Assembly (NCBI GenBank): GCA_903868035.1
Contig: CAIPTQ010000216.1
Location: forward strand, 1-5,489
DNA from: an uncultured Phycisphaerales bacterium
GTDB lineage: Bacteria > Planctomycetota > Phycisphaerae > WQYP01
Direction of reading: 5' to 3'
DNA: 5,489 nucleotides
Of the stretch, positions 1-4,159 are shown piece after piece (position 1 is the stretch's first letter; each line of letters begins with the position of its first letter). The notes below the pieces were generated by a model, which was not told the origin of the DNA, searched no databases, and saw only the letters and a program-made list of their open reading frames with translations. The translations under genes were made by a program, and so were the position numbers.

Positions 1-195
1 ATTGACGGGACGGATTACTTCCTGATCAACCTGGCGTTGGCGTCGCAGACGGGTCCGTTGTCCGGCGGGTTTACGCCGGTGAGCGGCGGGTCGGTGGGCG
101 GCGGCGGTTCGACCTCCGGCGTGCCGGAGCCGGCGAGTTTGGTGTTGTTGGGGTTGGGGAGTTTGGTGGTGATGAGGCGGCGGGGGCGGCGCTAA
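1..195 (+). CDS. PEP-CTERM sorting-domain protein, 3' end only (dockerin-like tail)
   Basis: Only the last 64 codons are inside the window, in frame 1, ending with TAA at 193-195. The visible start, DGTDYFLINLALASQTG, resembles the loop and helix of the dockerin/EF-hand-like repeats that often precede the sorting signal in planctomycete surface proteins. A Gly/Ser-rich linker follows (about residues 29-40). The C-terminus is a textbook PEP-CTERM signal: VPEPASL, a short hydrophobic helix (LVLLGLGSLVVM), then a basic tail (RRRGRR). In this family the signal is recognised by an exosortase, and the mature protein is exported to or through the envelope. The body of the protein, and so its function, lies outside the window. 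No exosortase gene is visible here. The sorting signal is seen directly; the dockerin reading is inference from a fragment. Confidence 0.88.
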   Translation: MDGTDYFLINLALASQTGPLSGGFTPVSGGSVGGGGSTSGVPEPASLVLLGLGSLVVMRRRGRR

Positions 196-208
196 TTGGG
201 CCAATCCG

Positions 209-1240
209 TCACCCCTTCAGCGGCCGCAGATAATACACCCACAACGCCACGACTTCCCGGGCCATGAAAAAGGGCCGCGCGGTCAGGGGCCGCCGCTGTT
301 GGGCGGGCACCGTGTAGACCGCGATGGTTGTGTTCGCCCCGGTCGCCGCCGCGGCCAGCGCTCGTTCATAGGTCAGCTTGATGCGGGGGAGATGATAATC
401 GTGGCTCACGGCGAGGACCGTTTTGATGCCGCGCTCCGGGAACAGGGCCACGGTGTTGTCCACGGTGGCGTCCGTGTTCAGGCCCTGTTCATCCAGCACG
501 ATCGCGGATGCCGGCACGCCTGCGGCGAGGGCCAGGTGGCGCATGACTTGCGGCTCGGAGAGCGTGCCGGCGCCGGGGCCGCCGGAGAAGATCAGGAGGG
601 GGGCGCGGTGCTCCTGGTAGAGCGCGAGGGCGGTGCGGACGCGGTCGTCGAGGGCTTCCGAGGGGGTGCCGTCGGCGTTGGCCTTGGCGCCGAAGACGAC
701 GATGACATCGGCCTGGCGGCGGTAGTCGGTCCGGCCGAAGCAATACATCTGCGCGAGGGGGAAAATCACCATTGCGGCCACGATTGTCAGAAAGTATAGA
801 ATCCGTGCCGCCCAACCGGCGCGGGGTTGCGGCCGCCAGGCGGCGCAGGCCACGAATCCCAGCGCCGCGGCCAGCAGGAGCGACAGCGGCACCCACACCC
901 CCGGAGTGAACTGGCCGCGGAACCACAGCCAGTAGAAGCCCGCCGTATTCCAGAGTGCCACGGTGAGCAGCCCCCCCACCGCGGTCTGGGTCCAGATTCG
1001 CGCCCACCCCCGCGGCGCCCGGGGCCGGTTGATGCCGATGGCCAGCAGGGCCAGTGCGCCGCAGATCAGCAGGGCGTGGCCGGATTTCCAGGGCAGGAAG
1101 GCGACATCGAGCCACCAGCCGTTGGCGTCAAAGCCCGGCGACCACCACGACCCGACGATGTTGAGCAGCGTGAAGGCGCCCAGAAACAGCGCCAATCCCC
1201 GCGCCACCGCCGTATGAAATTTGCCCAGCGTCACAACCAT
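209..1240 (-). CDS. Multi-pass membrane protein with C-terminal DUF218 (YdcF/ElyC/SanA-like) domain
   Basis: The 343-residue product has about five hydrophobic segments (roughly residues 10-32, 54-70, 84-107, 114-134 and 146-166), then a soluble DUF218 domain (about 176-313). Family motifs visible in order are VVFGAK (181-186), DDR (198-200), FSGG (218-221), SE (228-229), GVP (241-243), the NT...DN acidic/Asn motif (255-262) and SHDYHLPR (279-286); an REVVALWVYYL helix ends it. DUF218 proteins such as ElyC, SanA and YdcF are linked to envelope maintenance and peptidoglycan or lipid-carrier metabolism in Escherichia coli, but the reaction is not settled, so no gene symbol is given. I chose the ATG at 1238-1240: the open frame continues to 1528, but that extension is Pro/Arg/Cys-rich and overlaps nadA. 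No clear Shine-Dalgarno precedes this ATG, so a start a few codons later is possible. The gene is convergent with the PEP-CTERM gene and divergent from nadA, so it is probably transcribed alone. A block of C-ending codons (about 590-720) contrasts with G-ending codons nearer the 3' end. Confidence 0.85.
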   Translation of the reverse strand: MVVTLGKFHTAVARGLALFLGAFTLLNIVGSWWSPGFDANGWWLDVAFLPWKSGHALLICGALALLAIGINRPRAPRGWARIWTQTAVGGLLTVALWNTAGFYWLWFRGQFTPGVWVPLSLLLAAALGFVACAAWRPQPRAGWAARILYFLTIVAAMVIFPLAQMYCFGRTDYRRQADVIVVFGAKANADGTPSEALDDRVRTALALYQEHRAPLLIFSGGPGAGTLSEPQVMRHLALAAGVPASAIVLDEQGLNTDATVDNTVALFPERGIKTVLAVSHDYHLPRIKLTYERALAAAATGANTTIAVYTVPAQQRRPLTARPFFMAREVVALWVYYLRPLKG

Positions 1241-1307
1241 GAAGGAGTTATCGACGGGCGGCGCAGATAGGCCACAACAATAGGCCCGGCAAACCAGCAG
1301 CGGCCCG

Positions 1308-1315
1308 TGTATAAT
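1308..1315 (+). promoter_or_regulatory. Consensus -10 box for nadA (TATAAT)
   Basis: A perfect TATAAT lies at 1310-1315, preceded directly by TG at 1308-1309. No convincing -35 hexamer is found at the usual distance (around 1287-1292 reads CGGCAA), so a promoter here would depend on the -10 region or on an activator. The expected start of transcription is near 1322, giving a leader of only about 14 bases, just enough for the ribosome binding site. This leaves no room for a leader riboswitch or attenuator; a repressor could still overlap the promoter. The box is seen; promoter activity is inferred. Confidence 0.5.
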
Positions 1316-1323
1316 CAGGGGAC

Positions 1324-1329
1324 AAGGAG
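1324..1329 (+). promoter_or_regulatory. Ribosome binding site of nadA
   Basis: AAGGAG lies six bases before the ATG at 1336-1338. It is a strong Shine-Dalgarno match at good spacing and fixes the nadA start. Confidence 0.8.
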
Positions 1330-1335
1330 CCTTAG

Positions 1336-2643
1336 ATGAACTGGCAGCAACCCATACCCCACAGCTACACGCAGCTTGCCCCGGCCGAGGTGCGGACGCG
1401 CATCGCGGCGCGCAAGGCGGAGCTGGGCGACAAGCTGGTGATCCTGGGGCACCACTATCAGCAGGATGAGGTGATCCGGTTCGCCGACGTGGTGGGGGAT
1501 TCGTTTTTGTTATCGCGTGAAGCGGCAAAGTTGACCAAGGCGGAATATGTGGTGTTCTGCGGCGTACACTTCATGGCCGAATCGGCGGATGTGCTGACGG
1601 CGGAGCGGCAGCAGGTGATCCTGCCGGACCTGGGGGCGGGGTGTTCGATGGCGGACATGGCGCAGCTCGAGGATGTGGAGGACGCCTGGGGGGCGATCCA
1701 CGAGGCCTGCCGGGGGATCGACGGTTTCCGGCTCGTGCCGATCACATACATCAACTCGTCGGCGGCGATCAAGGCGTTTGTCGGCGAGCACGGCGGGGCG
1801 GTGTGTACTAGCAGCAATTGCGAAAAGTTGCTTCAATGGGCGCTGGAGCAAAGGCCCGGCGCGGGCGGAGGCGGGCATACAGGTACTGGGGCACTGAGCC
1901 AGGCCAAGGTTAACGAGGGGGCTGAACTTGGTGCCTCAGTACCTGCCTGCCCCCCCACCGGTTCCGCCGGTTCCGCCACCAAAATTATATTTTTCCCCGA
2001 CCAGCATCTGGGCCGCAACACCGCTTTCAAACTCGGCTTTCCGCTGAATACCATGGCCATCTGGGATTATCGTCAGCCGGCCGGGGGGCTGAGCGATGAT
2101 GACATCCGCAAGGCCACGTTCTTTCTCTGGCAGGGGCATTGCTCGGTGCATCAGCTTTTCCGGCCCGAGCACGTGGACCAGGCGCGGGCGCGGCATCCGG
2201 GGATCCAGGTGATTGTGCATCCGGAATGCCGGTATGAGGTGGTGCGGAAGGCGGACCTCTCCGGCTCCACCGACCTCATCGGCAAAACCATCGCGGCGGC
2301 CCCGGCGGGAACGTCGTGGGCCGTGGGGACGGAAGTACACATGGTCAATCGCCTGGCCCACCAGCACCCGGACAAGCACATCATGATTCTCTCGGAGTGC
2401 CAATGCCTGTGTACGACGATGTACCGGATCGACCCGCCGCATTTGCTGTGGGTGCTGGATAACCTGGCCCAGGGGCGGGTGGTGAACCGGATCACGGTGG
2501 AGGCGCATGCAAAGTATTGGGCGCGGGTAAGCTTGCAGCGGATGCTGGACATCACGGCGGGGGCGGCGGTGCGGGAACCGGAGGGAGTGCCGCCGGAGAA
2601 GCCGCGGGAAAAACCCGCTTTGCGGGTGCTGGCCCGGGCGTGA
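1336..2643 (+). CDS. nadA: Quinolinate synthase NadA with a ~40-residue in-frame insertion
   Basis: NadA is the cytoplasmic [4Fe-4S] enzyme that condenses iminoaspartate with dihydroxyacetone phosphate to quinolinate in de novo NAD synthesis. The 435-residue product carries the family motifs in order: ILGHHYQ (36-42), ADVVGDS (50-56), CGVHFMAESA (75-84), PDLGAGCSMAD (97-107), YINSSAAIKAF (138-148), CTSSN (157-161), FPDQHLGRN (220-228), WQGHCSVH (265-272), HPEC (295-298), GTEVH (331-335) and CQCLCTTM (355-362). Probable cluster ligands by family position are C103, C269 and one cysteine of the CxCxC run, likely C359. The His of GHHYQ (H39) matches the substrate-binding His of the family. Two things are unusual. 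Residues about 174-215 form a Gly/Ala/Pro-rich insert between CTSSN...WALEQ and KIIFFPDQ, where relatives have only a few residues. The C-terminus also carries a Pro/Glu/Lys/Arg-rich tail after about residue 410. Both explain the length, against roughly 300-370 for most family members. All core motifs are intact, so the enzyme is probably active. No nadB or nadC lies alongside. The start is set by AAGGAG at 1324-1329. Confidence 0.96.
   Translation: MNWQQPIPHSYTQLAPAEVRTRIAARKAELGDKLVILGHHYQQDEVIRFADVVGDSFLLSREAAKLTKAEYVVFCGVHFMAESADVLTAERQQVILPDLGAGCSMADMAQLEDVEDAWGAIHEACRGIDGFRLVPITYINSSAAIKAFVGEHGGAVCTSSNCEKLLQWALEQRPGAGGGGHTGTGALSQAKVNEGAELGASVPACPPTGSAGSATKIIFFPDQHLGRNTAFKLGFPLNTMAIWDYRQPAGGLSDDDIRKATFFLWQGHCSVHQLFRPEHVDQARARHPGIQVIVHPECRYEVVRKADLSGSTDLIGKTIAAAPAGTSWAVGTEVHMVNRLAHQHPDKHIMILSECQCLCTTMYRIDPPHLLWVLDNLAQGRVVNRITVEAHAKYWARVSLQRMLDITAGAAVREPEGVPPEKPREKPALRVLARA
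1866..1960 (+). repeat. Imperfect palindromic element inserted in frame in nadA
   Basis: The arms at 1873-1894 and 1931-1952 are inverted copies: 19 of 22 positions pair by Watson-Crick rules and one more as G-U in RNA. The core is CAGGTACTG against CAGTACCTG. With a one-base bulge the arms extend outward to 1866-1872 and 1953-1960. The 36-base centre holds a further stem, CCAAG (1904-1908) with CTTGG (1927-1931), which would stack on the right arm and leave a bulge on the left. The element is translated as nadA residues about 176-209 without a stop and without disturbing the frame downstream. It coincides with the extra protein segment that NadA relatives lack. This is consistent with a small mobile or formerly mobile palindromic element. 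A lineage-specific loop that happens to fold is the alternative. No second copy is seen in this window. Confidence 0.7.
1960..1977 (+). repeat. 9-base tandem repeat (GGTTCCGCC x2) at the insert's right edge
   Basis: Two perfect, adjacent copies of GGTTCCGCC encode Gly-Ser-Ala twice (nadA residues 209-214), immediately before the conserved KIIFFPDQ segment. It could be a slippage product or a scar next to the palindromic element. Confidence 0.75.
2609..2627 (-). terminator. Terminator-like hairpin, minus-strand polarity, inside the nadA 3' end
   Basis: ACCCGC (2613-2618) and GCGGGT (2622-2627) form a six-base perfect stem with a three-base loop. Read on the minus strand, the stem is followed by a short T run (complement of AAAAA at 2609-2613), the polarity of an intrinsic terminator for leftward transcription. 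No minus-strand gene lies directly upstream of it; the next one, trigger factor, has its own terminator. It may block antisense transcription into nadA or may just be a short palindrome in the coding tail (Glu-Lys-Pro-Ala-Leu-Arg-Val). It does not work as a terminator for nadA itself, because no T run follows on the plus strand. Confidence 0.35.
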
Positions 2644-2694
2644 GCCGCATGAGCAACGAGGGGATTCATCCAATTGAAATTGCGGGTAAGATGG

Positions 2695-2743
2695 TCGCTC
2701 CCTAACGGTCGCGGCTCTGATACCGCCACGACACCGCCACGAC
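2695..2743. repeat. Intergenic repeat-like segment with an 11-base tandem duplication
   Basis: The nadA to oxidoreductase gap (2644-2828) carries no gene that I can support. It contains GCTCCCTAACGGTCGCGG at 2697-2714, which runs into a perfect tandem duplication of ACCGCCACGAC (2722-2732 and 2733-2743). The first part has the look of a dispersed intergenic repeat, from an unverified impression of similar sequences in planctomycete genomes. Only the tandem duplication is proven within this window. Confidence 0.45.
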
Positions 2744-2746
2744 ATC

Positions 2747-2775
2747 TCGACAAAACACATGCCGCGCGGTATTCG
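2747..2775 (+). promoter_or_regulatory. Possible promoter of the Gfo/Idh/MocA oxidoreductase gene
   Basis: TCGACA (2747-2752, five of six matches to TTGACA) is separated by exactly 17 bases from TATTCG (2770-2775, matching only the first three bases of TATAAT). Transcription would begin near 2782, leaving a leader of about 47 bases. The -10 is poor, so this is tentative, but the 185-base gap after nadA makes a separate promoter plausible. Confidence 0.25.
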
Positions 2776-2815
2776 TTGCTTCCCGATCGTTCATTTTCCA
2801 ACCGACCCGTTCAAC

Positions 2816-2821
2816 AAAGGA
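2816..2821 (+). promoter_or_regulatory. Ribosome binding site of the oxidoreductase gene
   Basis: AAAGGA lies seven bases before the ATG at 2829-2831. It supports that start, even though the Rossmann fold begins only about 20 residues later. Confidence 0.65.
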
Positions 2822-2828
2822 ACATTCC

Positions 2829-3959
2829 ATGGCCGCAGGAGTTTCCCAGGAATCATTCGCCATCGCATCCGAATCCACGCACCGCGGCAAAAAACTGCGC
2901 GTCGCCATCGTCGGCTGCGGGGGCATCTCGGACCTCCACCTCCGCACCTACAAAAAGTACCCCGACGTGGAGGTGGTCGCGGGCGTGGATACCAAGCCCC
3001 GGCGGCTGGAGTGGGTGCGCGACACGCACGGCGTGAAGGAAACGTTCCGCGACTGGAAAGCGATGCTCAAGAAGGTGCAGCCCGATGCCGTGGATGTGTG
3101 TACGCCCAACGCCGTCCACGCCCCGGCGGTCATCGACGCCCTGAACGCGGGCTGCCACACGTCCACCGAAAAGCCCATGGCCATGACGCCCCGGCAGTGT
3201 GCCCAGATGATCGCCGCCGCCCAAAAGAACAAGCGGAAACTTGCCGTCGGCTTTCAATACCGCTTCCACCCCTCCACGCGCTTCCTGGCGCAGGCCCGCG
3301 ACGCGGGCGAGTTCGGCAAAATCATGTTCGTCAAGTGCCAGGCCCTCCGCCGCCGCGGCATTCCCAACTGGGGCGTCTTCGGGCAGAAACACCTCCAGGG
3401 CGGCGGCCCCATGATCGACATCGGCGTCCACGTCATCGAAATGGCCCACTACGTCATGGGCTCCCCCCGCCCCATCGCCGCCTCCGGCAACACCTGGACC
3501 TACATGGGCAACAAGCCCAGCAAGATCGCCAGCATGTGGCCGGGGTGGGATTATAAAACCTACACGGTGGAGGATTTGGCGATCGGGCAGATACGGTTCG
3601 ACAACGGGGCGATCTTGCAGATTGAGGCCTCGTTTGTGGCGCATATCGAACGCGATATCTGGAACTTCACCCTCATGGGCGAAAAAGGCGGCGGCACCTG
3701 GGACCGCGGCCTCAAGGGCGATGCCGCCGGACCCGCCGTCTTCACCGACCGCGCCGGCCACATGACCAACTACCACCCCACCTTCACCGGCGACGGCGAT
3801 TTCCCCGCGCTGTTCGACTATAAGCTCCGCAACTTCGTGGACGCCTGCCTGCACGACACGCCGCTGGAAGCGCCCGGCGAGGCGGGCTTGGCGGTGCAAA
3901 AGATGCTCGACGGCGTCTACCGCAGCGCTGCGGCGGGCAGGGAAGTCAAGATTGACTGA
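2829..3959 (+). CDS. Gfo/Idh/MocA family NAD(P)-dependent oxidoreductase
   Basis: The 376-residue product is a typical two-domain member of the glucose-fructose oxidoreductase / inositol dehydrogenase / MocA family, which oxidises or reduces sugars, polyols or their derivatives with bound NAD(P). After a polar 20-residue N-terminal stretch, the Rossmann fold starts at KLRVAIVGCGGIS, with the dinucleotide loop at residues 29-34. An acidic residue, D54, ends the second strand, which tends to favour NAD over NADP. EKP at 114-116 supplies the conserved lysine (K115). The second domain has GGGPMIDIGVH (191-201), whose D197 and H201 complete the usual catalytic set. The IRFDNGAILQIEASF strand (255-269) is typical of the family's C-terminal sheet. 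There is no signal peptide or twin-arginine motif, unlike many planctomycete paralogues, so it is probably cytoplasmic. The substrate cannot be read from the sequence, and its neighbours (nadA, tig) give no pathway clue. Residues 238-275 are coded with a very different third-position style from the rest of the gene. Confidence 0.93.
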   Translation: MAAGVSQESFAIASESTHRGKKLRVAIVGCGGISDLHLRTYKKYPDVEVVAGVDTKPRRLEWVRDTHGVKETFRDWKAMLKKVQPDAVDVCTPNAVHAPAVIDALNAGCHTSTEKPMAMTPRQCAQMIAAAQKNKRKLAVGFQYRFHPSTRFLAQARDAGEFGKIMFVKCQALRRRGIPNWGVFGQKHLQGGGPMIDIGVHVIEMAHYVMGSPRPIAASGNTWTYMGNKPSKIASMWPGWDYKTYTVEDLAIGQIRFDNGAILQIEASFVAHIERDIWNFTLMGEKGGGTWDRGLKGDAAGPAVFTDRAGHMTNYHPTFTGDGDFPALFDYKLRNFVDACLHDTPLEAPGEAGLAVQKMLDGVYRSAAAGREVKID

Positions 3960-3977
3960 TGGTATCAACGTTGGCGT

Positions 3978-4064
3978 ATGGAAGATCTTGATTTCCTGGT
4001 GGATTGCATCGGCCAGCGCCTCGTGCCGCGCGATCCCAAGCAAGTCGTTTCTGAAATCGAATAG
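3978..4064 (+). CDS. Possible 28-residue small ORF or gene remnant after the oxidoreductase
   Basis: An ATG at 3978-3980 opens a 28-residue frame ending with TAG at 4062-4064; the peptide begins MEDLDFLVDCIGQRL and ends PKQVVSEIE. It lies in the same frame as the oxidoreductase, 18 bases after that gene's TGA (3957-3959), and that interval has no other stop, so a TGA readthrough would extend into it. The composition is ordinary and amphipathic, and the segment is less GC-rich than the neighbouring genes. No Shine-Dalgarno is seen. I do not recognise the peptide. It could be a tiny gene, a fragment of a decayed gene, or chance. Confidence 0.2.
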   Translation: MEDLDFLVDCIGQRLVPRDPKQVVSEIE

Positions 4065-4095
4065 CTATTCCCCAGATACGACTCGACCACCAATG

Positions 4096-4130
4096 AAAAG
4101 GGCTCGGCATCCCAAAGAACGCCGAGCCCT
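4096..4130 (-). terminator. Intrinsic terminator of tig
   Basis: AGGGCTCGGC (4099-4108) and GCCGAGCCCT (4121-4130) are a perfect ten-base inverted repeat with a 12-base loop. On the minus strand the stem is followed by a short T run (complement of 4096-4099), then CATT. It lies about 30 bases beyond the tig stop codon, the expected place. On the plus strand no T run follows, so it is not a classical terminator for the converging oxidoreductase gene, although the stem could still stabilise that transcript's 3' end. Confidence 0.78.
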
Positions 4131-4159
4131 CTATTAACAACCAACCACTAACCAACCCC

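Noticed and set aside
136..192. G-rich run in the PEP-CTERM coding end as a possible G-quadruplex
   Set aside because: Only two runs of four G lie close together. The pattern is explained by Leu/Gly/Val and Arg codons of the membrane helix and basic tail.
195..205. Short palindrome ATTGGGCCAAT between the two convergent stop codons
   Set aside because: A five-base stem with a one-base centre and no T run is too short for a terminator.
299..799. Plus-strand open frame opposite the DUF218 domain
   Set aside because: It is opposite a domain with clear family motifs and its product is low-complexity Gly/Arg/Glu-rich.
1264..1292. Minus-strand promoter for the DUF218 gene (TTGCCG, 17 bases, TATCTG)
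   Set aside because: Spacing is right but only four and three of six bases match. This is too weak to list as a feature.
1241..1528. N-terminal extension of the DUF218 membrane protein up to 1528
   Set aside because: It would overlap the nadA promoter and start, and encodes Pro/Cys/Arg-rich sequence unlike the family.
1936..2760. Minus-strand open frame (274 codons) antisense to nadA
   Set aside because: It is a shadow of nadA, rich in Arg, Pro and His with no recognisable motif. Its 3' end merely runs into the insert.
2853..4043. Long minus-strand open frame (396 codons) antisense to the oxidoreductase gene
   Set aside because: The plus strand has a full set of Gfo/Idh/MocA motifs, a ribosome binding site and a proper start. 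The antisense frame is open because of C-ending codons in GC-rich DNA and has no recognisable domain.
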